Shown here: positions 46,101 to 54,118 of the stretch, one piece after another
Layout: the number at the start of each line of letters is the position of its first letter
How positions within the stretch are numbered: position 1 is the stretch's first letter
Source: Asterias amurensis
Lineage: Eukaryota; Echinodermata; Asteroidea; Forcipulatida; Asteriidae
Direction: 5' to 3'
NCBI RefSeq assembly: GCF_032118995.1
Contig: NC_092649.1
Location: 17,735,332-17,799,331 of the forward strand
Length of the DNA stretch: 64,000 nt
Notes under the pieces: model-generated
The model's input: the letters and a program-made list of their open reading frames with translations, nothing else
Database searches by the model: none
Told to the model about the DNA's origin: nothing
Program-made: the position numbers and the translations under genes

Positions 46101-47474
46101 AGCATTCTTGGGCCTTTTTTAACAAAAATGGTTTCAGCTTTGAAAATTAGGCTCTTATCTGGGCTCAGTTAGGTATTGAAAAGTGGGCTTGGTTTTAAAC
46201 AGCCAAACATAGCCCAAGCCGTAGCTGTAGCTGTTGTATAAAAAAGCCCCTTATGTGGGGTGTCATGGCTAATTGCACTGGACTCAAGCTCTGCTGTTTC
46301 TGAGTATAGTTGTTTGAGTCCTTGTTGTGGCACTTGTAACTTTAAACAAGATACTTTACCATAATTGCTTTGTCCTTCGGATGGGACATAATGTCCTGTG
46401 TGCTAGAAATAAGTATAAAAATTGTGTTTTTTTAGAGTATTTTTTTTATTAACTACTTGTACTTGTACTCTTACCATGTTACTCGGAGATCCAAATACTT
46501 AGTACTTATCCTTTGAATTCAGCACTTGGATATCAGAATACTCATGAGTCGGACACTTGATGGCTTGTAATAATGCTTGATGGCCCAAGCACTGTTACTC
46601 AAGTACTACTTGGCCAACCTAACACTTGGTGTACATAATAATCGACTGAAAAGTACTGCAACACTGTTAAGAAAATGCCCCTGCTTCATCCCTATGTTAA
46701 TGTAATTATACCTGTTGTTGAATTGTCAGTTTCCTACGTTACTGTATGGAGAATAACGCCTACACGGGATGCCATTTTGAGGAAGATGAAGATGAACTTG
46801 AAGCCATCATTCAGAGGCTGGACAATGTCAAACTCAGCGATCTTGGTGAGTAGTAGACACTCAAGACTTATCTCCCGTTATGCCGAATACAATGATAAAC
46901 AATGGTGGCAGCCAAATCCAAAGGACGATGGTCTGGAATTTGGGTTAATATAAAGTCCTTCTAGAAAAGGGGGAGATTTTAAGCGTGATTTCTTGAACCC
47001 ATTGCCCCTCATTTTAAAGGAGTACCGAAACATTGCACGGTGTATGCATGCTACACAATGGAATGTCCCGGCGTGTTAATGTTTCAGTATTCAGCATGCT
47101 TACAAAAGCGAGTTCTGCATGCTTATAAAAGCGAGTGTATGTCACTTCATGGGAGTTGTGTCCCAAAAGCTTGTGCATGCATAGGCCTACACATCACCCA
47201 GTCCCAATTTGTTAAAACATTTCTGTGTAGGCAATAACCAATCCAGATAATTTTATCATTGATGACCAATTTTAATCAATGAAAGCTATCTTAAACTAAA
47301 ACTTAGTTTATTAACATTTCAAGCAAGTTTGAAATATCTTGTTTGCCTGATTTTTAATGATTATTTTAAATGTCTATTTGTTTTTCTTTAGTGGATACAC
47401 CTGAATCCAATAACTTACAGGGATTTAGCGCAGTGACTGAGCAGAATGACCCAGAGTGGAAGAGAGAGAACTAG
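31133..47474 (+). CDS. MOV10: MOV10-type SF1 RNA helicase with N-terminal U1-type zinc finger (20 exons, 1040 aa)
   Basis: Exons 31133-31301, 32896-33238, 33521-33649, 34059-34174, 35859-35956, 36574-36719, 37390-37491, 38147-38300, 38940-39088, 39707-39892, 40375-40537, 41415-41585, 41997-42109, 42854-43059, 43939-44165, 44477-44659, 45182-45361, 45985-46073, 46730-46845, 47392-47474; all phases agree. An in-frame TGA at 31076 precedes the ATG. MOV10 is a 5'-3' RNA helicase (Upf1-like) in cytoplasmic RNA granules, acting in RNA silencing and retroelement restriction. Motifs: Walker A GPPGTGKT (569-576), DEAG (697-700), [38 protein letters not shown]; the C-terminal NDPEWKREN matches the vertebrate MOV10 end. 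A Cys2-His2 finger C136-x2-C139-x12-H152-x5-H158 (U1/matrin type) sits near the N terminus. Human MOV10 is about 1003 residues. Donors at 41585 (GTTAAA) and 45361 (GTTTGT) are weak. MOV10L1 is less likely given the C terminus. Confidence 0.95.
31775..32299. mobile_element. MITE-like element, family H (MOV10 intron 1)
   Basis: TTAAGCCCTTTTCACACGGC at the left pairs with the inverse of CTCGTGTGTAAGGGGCTTAA at the right. The interior repeats CAAGGGTCCCTTGCTA-type motifs (AGGGTCCCTTGCTACAAAAT, TAGCAAGGGACCCTTGCTAA). There is no coding capacity. Confidence 0.75.
32432..32822. mobile_element. MITE-like element, family C, copy 3 (MOV10 intron 1)
   Basis: Near-copy of 18777-19167: ends TTAAAGAAACACGTTGCCTT and AAGGCAATGTGTTCCTTTAA, centre GGCCATTTATGGGAGTC followed by its inverse. 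It lies 74 bases upstream of MOV10 exon 2. Confidence 0.9.
33281..33420. mobile_element. Diverged family I fragment (MOV10 intron 2)
   Basis: GGCCCAATTTCATGGAGCTAAGC, TTTTGCTTACCAG and TTCGCTTAGCAGAGTGATTG resemble the family I element at 5134-5345 in the same order. The closing end is not recognisable. Confidence 0.45.
34356..35309. repeat. 35-bp minisatellite, about 27 copies (MOV10 intron 4)
   Basis: The unit begins GGGCTTGATTTTGGGGGAAC and ends ATCCACAAGAATACA; the spacing between successive GGGCTTGA is exactly 35 bp. Variants alternate GGGGGAAC and GGGTGAAC, CAAGAATACAGGG and CAACAATACATGG, and a blocked pattern of variants repeats near 34715-34800 and 35015-35100, pointing to higher-order duplication. 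Because 35 is not a multiple of three and the minus strand of the unit lacks stops, all three minus frames are open for 300-347 codons. These are artefacts of the repeat, not genes. Confidence 0.95.
35440..35740 (-). mobile_element. tRNA-derived SINE, reverse orientation (MOV10 intron 4)
   Basis: Read on the minus strand it starts TGTCATGGCCGAGCGGTTAA, a convincing polymerase III A box, followed by a B box in GGGTTTGAATCCCGGTTGTG and then a 200-base tail. Three other copies are in this gene's introns. Confidence 0.8.
37630..37962 (-). mobile_element. tRNA-derived SINE, reverse orientation (MOV10 intron 7)
   Basis: On the minus strand GTCGTGACCGGTTGGATAAG serves as a decayed A box and GTGGGTTTGAATCCCGGTCG as a B box, followed by ACACTTGTGTCCCTGAGCAA and a tail ending in TATAAAGCGCTA. 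The head matches the SINE at 42456. Confidence 0.8.
40605..40890 (+). mobile_element. Family A element, copy 3 (5'-truncated, MOV10 intron 11)
   Basis: It begins inside the family consensus at GAGAAGCGGCTCCCTCTGAA and continues through GAGGTCCCGAAATCAAGCAT, CACAACTTCGTGTCACAAGG and a decayed end ACCAATAATGTTAAGTGTCT. The left terminal repeat is missing. Confidence 0.82.
42456..42806 (+). mobile_element. tRNA-derived SINE, most complete copy (MOV10 intron 13)
   Basis: The head GTCGTGGCTGAGCAGTTAAG (A box) and GTGGGTTCGAATCCCCAGCC (B box) resemble a tRNA with a long variable arm, of the Leu/Ser type. It is followed by ACACTTGTGTTCTTAAGCAA, GGTCCCATGTGTTGTGTATC and a CGCTATATAAGACTCTG 3' end. 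The tail and the presence of diverged siblings show it is a SINE, not a tRNA gene. Confidence 0.85.
43268..43466. mobile_element. Family I element, copy 3 (MOV10 intron 14)
   Basis: GACCTGATTTCATAAAGCTG at the left and CAGCGCCATAAAATTGTGCC at the right echo the family ends; inside are GGCTGGTAACCATTTTCTGC and GTGCTAAGCAAATTG. Confidence 0.5.
43590..43905. repeat. Degenerate tandem repeat of about 110 bp, three copies (MOV10 intron 14)
   Basis: The phrase GGTCA(T/G)(G/A)CAGTAGGAGGGTT followed by (A/G)ACTGT occurs at about 43661, 43764 and 43872. Between them TTTAGATGCAT or TTAGATGCATTTA and GCATAGTTTATC recur. Confidence 0.7.
45577..45712. mobile_element. MITE-like element, family K (MOV10 intron 17)
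   Basis: ATGGAAAGGTTTGCGGTGTT followed by ACCAC at the left is matched by GTGGTGTTACCGCAAACCTT followed by TCCAT at the right (inverse, about two mismatches). The loop is about 85 bases with no gene. Confidence 0.75.
46252..46400 (+). mobile_element. Diverged tRNA-derived SINE fragment (MOV10 intron 18)
   Basis: GTGTCATGGCTAATTGCACT, CAAGCTCTGCTGTTTCTGA, TTGAGTCCTTGTTGTGGCAC and TTCGGATGGGACAT follow the order of the SINE at 42456 with heavy decay of both promoter boxes. Confidence 0.6.
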
Positions 47475-47518
47475 AGATGAACTTGAGGACACAGTGAGCC
47501 CATTCAGACCTCTTCTCC

Positions 47519-47524
47519 AATAAA
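47519..47524 (+). terminator. Probable MOV10 poly(A) signal
   Basis: AATAAA begins 45 bases after the MOV10 stop codon (47472-47474), followed by T-rich sequence. If used, the 3' UTR would be unusually short. Confidence 0.5.
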
Positions 47525-49097
47525 CCCATTTGTTTACTGCACCCATTTAACTCATTTTTTCTCTGTTTGTGTATTTGTTTTTTCATTTTTATCTCTGCAT
47601 TTTTTTTATTTGTAATGCGCAGTAGAGTATATTTATATATAGGTTACTGCGCAATATAAATGTCCTGACTATTATTATTATTACTAACAATGACTAATTC
47701 ATACTAATAATAGTAATAATGTAACTCGGGTGGGATTCAAACCCACAACCTACTGAGTTTACAGTGCTAACCCACACTGGTGTATATGGGTAAAAACACA
47801 TCATTAATATTCTTTATCCCAAATGCAAATTTCCATCTATTAAAAGTAATAACATTCTTATCAGACTTGACGGGTATCTCAAAGTTCAACTTTTGTTTTG
47901 ACACTGGATTTATCGTTTAGTGTCTTACTCAAGGACAAAAGTGGCAACACCGGGACGTAAGCCCAGATCATGGCAATATAAGATACACAGATTTGCCCAA
48001 ACTCCCAGTTTTAACTCAATTACACCCTTAGAGTCTTTTGGATTAACTAAATTTTTCTGTCGGAAATATATTTGGTGCTAACCAAGTACGGATTGAGTCC
48101 TGCCAGCAATATATTTTAAATTCTGCTTTTGTAAAATTTTAAATGAACAATTTAGTTTCTGAATTTTAATTTTAATTTAATGTTTATCAGTGTCGCTATT
48201 AACCACCTTCACAGTTATGTGCACCATCTTGTTCAGGAAATATATTTGGTGCTAACCAACTACGGATGTAGGTCCTGCCAGCAAAATATTTTAAAATCTG
48301 CTATTGTAAAGTTTTAAATGAACAATTTAGTTTGTGAATTTTAATTTTAATTTAACGTTTATCAGTGTCGCTATTAACCACCTTCACAGTTATGTGCACC
48401 ATCTTGTTCAGGAGGCAGATTTGTTTATATCTACCATTTTTTGCCGCCTGCACCTGGGGGCTATAACTTCATGCAACTTCTGGAAGTTGTTTGGCAGTTC
48501 CGTCGCGGAGTCGCAGGTGGCTACTCATGTTCTAAGTAACTTATTTTGTCCTTTAAATAAGACGACAGTGTAATGTCAAGGTGCTTTTTAGTTTCTTTTA
48601 ATCTTGATAGTGTTTGTATTAAATAAGTTCATCGAATCTTTGATCTGAATTTTGAACGCAAAATTCATTGACCATCTTGCCAATTTCTCAAACTTAGAAT
48701 AAAGAGATAATGCTCTTTAACTCTTTAAATTTGTTCTCCCTGAATTAATTTTACATAAATGAATTCTTTATTTGTTTTCCTGAAGAAGATGAAACACACT
48801 GAATGAACTTTTATTCCAGCTTTAATGAAATTCACATTGATATAGGACTGGACAATGCAATTAATTCAATAGCATTATCTAATTTTCCTAATTCTATTGT
48901 GTATATCGTTTTAGCCAACAAATTTAAAAAACTATTTTTGTATAATCTTCTTGGGCTCAAATTCATGGCAATGCTGCCTACCATCTTTGCTTGCGTAAAA
49001 TGTTTTTTAAATTTTCTACAGGCTCAAGCTGTCAACCACAATTGAACTTGACTGGCTTAACTTGTAATACTTTTAGGTCGATGAAAGAAAATTTTAC
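47525..49097. other. Intergenic DNA downstream of MOV10
   Basis: Contains a tRNA-like B-box remnant (GGGTGGGATTCAAACCCACA, 47728-47747) and the 174-bp duplication at 48061-48411. No gene is supported. Confidence 0.5.
48061..48411. repeat. Tandem duplication of a 174-bp unit
   Basis: Copy 1 (48061-48234) and copy 2 (48235-48411) both start GGAAATATATTTGGTGCTAA and end CACAGTTATGTGCACCATCT before TGTTCA. They differ at only a few bases, so the event is fairly recent. Confidence 0.92.
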
Positions 49098-49545
49098 TGG
49101 TGCAGGACTTGAACCCGCAACCTTTGGATTAGTGTGCCGGGGCTCTATTAAAGGCCGTGGACACTATTGGTAATTACTCAAAATAATTATTAGCATAAAA
49201 CCTCATTCGGTAACGAGTAATGGGGAGCTAGTATAAAACATTGTGTGAAACGGCTCCCTCTGAAGTAACTTAGTTTTCTAGAAAGAAGTAATATTCCACA
49301 AATTTGGTTTCTAAACCTCATAATTAGATTTTTAGGTCTCGAAATCAAGCATCTGAAAGCACACAACTTTGGGTGACAAGGGTGTTTTTTCTTTCATTAT
49401 TATCTCGCAACTTTGACGACCAATTGAGTTCAAATTTTCACAAGTTTGTTATTTCGTGCATAATGTTGAGATACACCAAGTGAGAAGACTGGTCTTTGAC
49501 AATTACCAATAGTGTCCAGTGTCTTTTACTGAGCTATCTAGCCCT
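49098..49545 (-). mobile_element. tRNA-like SINE head split by a family A insertion
   Basis: Read on the minus strand, a tRNA-like sequence GGGCTAGATAGCTCAG (49545-49530) is interrupted and resumes as AGAGCCCCGGCACACTAATC, then GGTTGCGGGTTCAAGTCC (to about 49103). The intact relative at 54048-54118 shows these pieces belong together. The interruption is the family A element at 49148-49528. Confidence 0.8.
49148..49528 (+). mobile_element. MITE-like element, family A, copy 4 (inside a SINE)
   Basis: TTAAAGGCCGTGGACACTAT at the left and ATAGTGTCCAGTGTCTTTTA at the right form the terminal inverted repeat; full-length interior. TA- or TTA-type flanking bases could be the target duplication, but the site is too short to be sure. 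Confidence 0.9.
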
Positions 49546-49619
49546 GTTTTCGCGGTCTCCCTATGTCAACAAAATCACTGGCACACTCAAATTTTATTGA
49601 CAAAATAAGGAGACCAACA

Positions 49620-49700
49620 GCATTGAGATGGATAGCTTAGTTGGTAGAGAGACTGACGTTATTGGGGGTCGCAGGTTCAGATCCTGCTCTGGTAAATATT
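49620..49700 (+). mobile_element. tRNA-like SINE head, second family
   Basis: GGATAGCTTAGTTGGTAGAG (A box) and CGCAGGTTCAGATCCTGC (B box) are 40 bases apart. The anticodon arm does not fold into a clear tRNA and the 3' side runs into T-rich DNA, so I treat it as SINE-derived. Confidence 0.6.
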
Positions 49701-50099
49701 TCCTTTTTAACCAAAAAATTGTTTTGAGGATATGAGCGCAGAATTCCCCGGTAGGTAGTGCCATGAATTTGGGCCCTAATTGATGTAAATGTATCCAGTG
49801 CACCTTTCATTCCCTAGTATGAACATTTTTATGACAAAGTTTATAAATTTTGAATTTTAATACACTCTGTTTTTAGTTCATCAAAACTTAGCCATTTTTA
49901 AAATTCAATATAATGTTTTAAAATAAAAATGAACTTTGTTGTATTAAATGTAAATAGAAGTTATGTAATCAATATTTGTTTAAGGGGCTTAATTTCTATT
50001 GAACATATGCGCTGCTCCACATTGAAACCAGACAGTTTTCAGAAAGATTGAAATAGCAACCGAAACATCAGCAAGGATCATGTTGGATCCATCATCAAG

Positions 50100-50470
50100 T
50101 CGAGCGCCATTTAGGAGCTCGAGCCTGCCCAGTGGTTTAAGTCACGATGTTCCACTCCAGCTTGCAGGAGCGGAGGTCCTAAGCGCTGGCCAAGCCGATG
50201 TCACGTTTCAGGGTGTCTACGAAGGAGAGACATCTTCTCCCACGTGAAGCCTTGCCTTGGGTGGGCTCCCAGAGGATGGTTGGGCAAGCGGCAAGTTCCG
50301 AGTGGCAGACACAGTGCCCAGCAAGCTTGAGGCGCCGTTCACGGATCTTTTCTGTAGCTATTGGCTAGCAAGCATTGGGTTGGAGTTTTTCATATGGTCC
50401 TGCCAGGGGCGTTTAGGCCCATACACAGCATCCTGGTGTGTAGCTCTAGCTGGATCCTGATTGTTGCTGG
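50100..50470 (-). pseudogene. Decayed C-terminal end of a non-LTR retrotransposon reverse transcriptase
   Basis: Minus-strand conceptual translation, in at least two frames, gives LHTRMLCMGLNAPGRT, then IRERRLKLAGHC, ILWEPTQGK and SFVDTLKRDIGLAS. This order is typical of the tail of endonuclease/reverse-transcriptase LINE proteins in invertebrates. Frameshifts and an in-frame stop (after MLASQ) show it is dead, and the polymerase core is absent from the window. Confidence 0.75.
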
Positions 50471-50511
50471 CAATTGTGTCTGCCATGCAATACTGTTCGC
50501 TCCTGACACTT

Positions 50512-50900
50512 TTGCATATGCAATTGTGTGCGGGGCTATGCGAAAAAATCGTCCAGTGGACATGTGTAGGGGGCCTACATAATATGATTGCTGCAATACC
50601 TAACAGCCGAACATTTCCCATGTCATTCATGACATGCACTTAGCTTGTAAAAAAATGGCGAATGTGTTCCGTCGAGCAAGGGCGTTTAAAATACTGCAAG
50701 GACGGTTTTGCACGGGGGCGGACACAATTGCATATGCAAATGTGTCCGGGCGGACACAATTGCATTATGCAACAGCGTCCGGGTGGACATGATTGCATAT
50801 GCAAAACCGTCTGGCAGACATTATTGCATATGCAATAATGTGCTCTGGGCAGTTTTGCATAGAGGACATAATTGCATGCGGCACCTGCATAATCTGATAC
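50512..50900. repeat. Cluster of TTGCATATGCAA palindromes with about 32-bp spacing
   Basis: TTGCATATGCAA occurs exactly at 50728, 50793 and 50824, with a one-base insertion variant at 50760, an isolated copy at about 50513 and decayed copies at 50853 and 50871. Between them GTCCGGGCGGACA-type sequence repeats, giving an imperfect 30-33-bp tandem unit at 50700-50890. Confidence 0.8.
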
Positions 50901-50959
50901 CCCACCGAATTCCGCTAGTGCACCCCCAACATAACAAAAAGGGTGCATGATCGATAGAA

Positions 50960-52686
50960 CGTGTACAGTGTATGTACATGTATATTTGTACGGTTAACAT
51001 GGTATGAGTGGTGTACATGGTATGTTCTGTGTGAGTACAGTCATGGACGTGGCATGATTGCAAGCAGTAATACGTCATTTTCAGTTGCGCCTGTGATTGG
51101 CTAATGTTTAGAATGAAACGCCCACATCCTGCATAAGCGCTTTTCTTGGGTTTCCAAGAAAATATATAGAAACACATGAGCTTTCAGTTACAAGGCTGTT
51201 GTTTGAGCCACGCGGACAAGGTTGAAAGACACGACTGTACTCACGACTTCGCTTTAATATTCTCATTGTACGTTGTTCGTGTTTGCGCTGCATGCAGTTG
51301 TTGCCTAAAATTGTGCCGGGCTAGGGCACACTAGGCCAATAGCCTTGAATAAAATTTTGATGTTTTTTTTTCTGTGAAATTTGATGTGTGCGCAAGGCCT
51401 TATCGCTTTTACGGCAAAACGTGTTATGTACACAAGCCTTACTTTTTGGGGCAAAATTTGGTGCCTTTTAGGGCAACCTTTTTTTGGCATCTCAAGATAA
51501 AGTTTGAAATGTACACAAAGCAGTCTTGATGCTTTGTTTGGGGGTACGTTTGATGTGTTTTTTCCTGTGAAATTTGATGTGTGAGCATAAGGTCTTGTCA
51601 TTTTTTTACGGCAAACTTGATACCCACGTACACAAGGCTATATATATATATAGTTGTGTTCCTTTTTAGGGCAATTTTTTTGTCTTTACAGGCAAAGCTA
51701 TGTAAGTGCACAAGGCTGTAGCCTTAATGCTTTTTAGGACAAAATAAGTTGCTTTTTAGGGCAAAATTTGTTTTATTTTCAGGCATAATAACAAGGCATA
51801 GCCTTGTTGCTTTTAAGGGAGAAATTTGATGCATTGTGGGACACAATTTAATAATTTCGTCGAGTGAACAACATGTTAGAATTGCTGTATTTCTCTATTA
51901 AAATCGTCGAGCATATTCGTACATGTATGTGGAATGAAAACGTCGAAATGCCAGACAGTGTGTACCGCCGCCTGAGTGTATGATGGTTCACCCTTCACAC
52001 CACACGGCAGCATACCTACGGTGCAGTCCAATGACACACATGAATGTACGCATGCTGCCGTAGAGCAAGGCCCTCCCCTTAGAGTGTTGAATGGCTATCG
52101 TTAAAATTATAAAGGATTGGAGGCCAAAATTCCACTGCCTTTTACTGCATGGATTCTATTTCCTTAATTTTCGGGCCAGAAATGGGGTCACCCTCAGGCC
52201 AGAAACGCGGCTAGCTTCAGCTCGATGGGGGAGCGAGCGACGGATCGCGATAGTTGAATGCACCATGTGGGAAGACTATGTTTTCAGAACGTCCAGTGAG
52301 AACGAGTCCGTTGTGATCGGGGTAGTGCCAGTGTTTCTTTGTAGCAGCAGCGTCAAGCATCGTGCCTCTTGCTGTAACATCGTCATCCCGGCAGCTAGTT
52401 TATGAAGCCATAGCAGACATAAGGCAGCGATTTCTTGAGGCAATGTTGTTTTTCTAGTGCTACAAGAGTTACTAGTGTTATCTTCGTCCTTATCTTCAGT
52501 GCCAGTGTTGCTTGAGGTCTTGAGTAAGGTGGGCCATTTGCAGCACAAATTTGACTATAAACTGGACTCCAGCAACCGTAAGTTACGCTAGTATGAGCTA
52601 GTATGATCAATAATCCACAAATCGTGAAGAGCATTTTTGAACAGCATAGTTATTGTTTGATTGAAATTGTTTGATTGAAACTATAT
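50960..52686. other. Intergenic DNA
   Basis: No supported gene. About 51330-51850 is a degenerate repeat zone. Short open frames on both strands at 50.8-52.6 kb show no family resemblance. Confidence 0.45.
51330..51850. repeat. Degenerate T-rich repeat zone (TTTTAGGGCAA motif)
   Basis: CTTTTTAGGGCAA or a close variant (TTTTAGGGCAACC, TTTTACGGCAAAC, TTTTAGGACAAAA) recurs about eight times, interleaved with AAATTTGATG(T/C) and CAAGGC(T/C)(T/A)(T/A). There is no fixed period. Confidence 0.6.
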
Positions 52687-52965
52687 GTTGGATAACGTTC
52701 CGTATTGGGCCACACTATTTCACTAATTTTTACAAAAAAAAGGGATGTCTCATTGAGGTAAATTAGAGGATAAATTCCGTATGGGGCCACCACTTTTTCA
52801 CTAATTTTTACAAAAAGGTATATCTCATTGAGGTAAATTAAATACTTTATTATTTCATATCGACTGAAAAAGTGGTGGCACCATACGGAAACTTTTCCAA
52901 ATTGGATACTATATTATTTCATTTCGAATGAAAAAGTGGTGTGGCCGTACGTTAACTTTTGCTAA
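52687..52965. mobile_element. Foldback element, family E, copy 2 (with internal duplication)
   Basis: TTGGATAACGTTCCGTATTG and the inverse-matching CGTACGTTAACTTTTGC mark the ends. Inside, the module GGCCACCACTTTTTCACTAA plus TTTTTACAAAAAGG occurs twice on the left, and its inverse GAAAAAGTGGTGGCACCATA occurs on the right, also in two versions. It shares its arms with 29729-29888. Confidence 0.75.
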
Positions 52966-53570
52966 ATGTTTCGGAGATGTATTTGGAGACGCAATGGCCA
53001 TTATCCTAAAACCTAATTGAGGCTCTGTGGGCCAACGGCATAGCTGATGTTTGCAAAACCACTCTCATCACATACACCAGGGCCAATCTGTACAGAACCA
53101 CCCACCATCCAATACCCGGTGAACTTAAAGGCTGCTGTAGTGTTGTACAGAGTTGATTTTTGTGCTGATACCTTATCCTGTCCACAAACCTGCAAATCTA
53201 AAACTTCTCAATGCTCAAAGTAGTACCAATGTTGTGCTGTATTTGGTTGATGTTTCTCGAGGCTCATGATGCTATTTCTCTAAGTTATGCAAGTGTACCG
53301 GTATTTCAGCTCTCAAATTGTCCACAAGTGGATGGTGTAATATTTGTTTTCCCCAAGCATGTTGTGCCATCCCTTGAAGACTTGCCAACCTAAAGATTTT
53401 TTTTCCAACTATCAAACTGTATTAAACAAAGGTCCAGTCCAACTCTCAAAATTAAATATTTTACATTCCATCAAAACATGTTGCCCAATCTATCAAAACT
53501 TGCTGATTTTTTGCTCAACTCTGAAATATTATCTTAAAATGAATGTTGTTCTCTCTCTGTTAAAGGCAGT

Positions 53571-53943
53571 GAACACTATTGGTAATTACTCAAAATAATT
53601 ATCAGCATAAAACCTCACCTGGTAATGAGTAATGGGGAGAGGTTGATAGTTGAAAACATTGTGAGAAACAGCTCCCTCTGAAGTGAGGTAGTTTTTGAGA
53701 AAGAAGTAATTTTCCACAAATTTGATTTTGAGACCTCAAGTTTAGAATTTGAGGCCTCAAAATCAAGCATCTAAAAGTACACAACTTCGTGTGACGGATA
53801 TTTTTTCTTTCATATTTATCTTGCAACTCCGACAACCACTCGGGCTCAAATTTTCACAGGTTTGTTATTTTATGCATATGTTGATATACACCAAGTGAGA
53901 AGACTGGTCTTTGACAGTTACCAATAGTGTCCACTGTTTTTAA
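53571..53943 (+). mobile_element. MITE-like element, family A, copy 5
   Basis: TTAAAGGCAGTGAACACTAT at the left and ATAGTGTCCACTGTTTTTAA at the right pair as terminal inverted repeats. Interior blocks ACTCAAAATAATTATCAG, CAGCTCCCTCTGAAGT and CACAACTTCGTGTGACG match the other copies. Confidence 0.9.
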
Positions 53944-54047
53944 TTGTCTCTGGGCTAATGCTGCGCAAATCGTTCAGTACCAGCATAATTTCAAAACCTG
54001 AAGAATTTTAATTAATGATTTTTGGGTTGAACAAAGAATTGACTAGA

Positions 54048-54118
54048 GTGGGATTCGAACCAACAACCTCCAGATTATTGGCCAGCGCTCTACCAACTGA
54101 GCTATCTAGCCCTGTATT
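54048..54118 (-). mobile_element. tRNA-like SINE head, second family (intact)
   Basis: On the minus strand GGGCTAGATAGCTCAGTTGG starts a tRNA-like segment with A box, an arm AGCGCTGGCCAATAATCTGG and B box GGTTCGAATCCCACT. It could fold as a degenerate tRNA, but it continues as repeat sequence shared with the 49.1-kb locus, so a SINE is the better call. Confidence 0.65.

Noticed and set aside
20055..47474. Functional cluster of genome-defence genes (NACHT-WD40 plus MOV10, with MBD4 nearby)
   Set aside because: Animal genes are not in operons here, orientations and spacing are ordinary, and nothing in the sequence shows shared control.
50257..50950. Several overlapping open frames on both strands
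   Set aside because: They cross the dead LINE tail and the TTGCATATGCAA repeats; the only meaningful reading is the broken reverse-transcriptase C terminus.
54048..54118. Possible tRNA gene on the minus strand
   Set aside because: The anticodon arm is irregular and the flanks match repeat sequence at 49.1 kb; treated as a SINE head.
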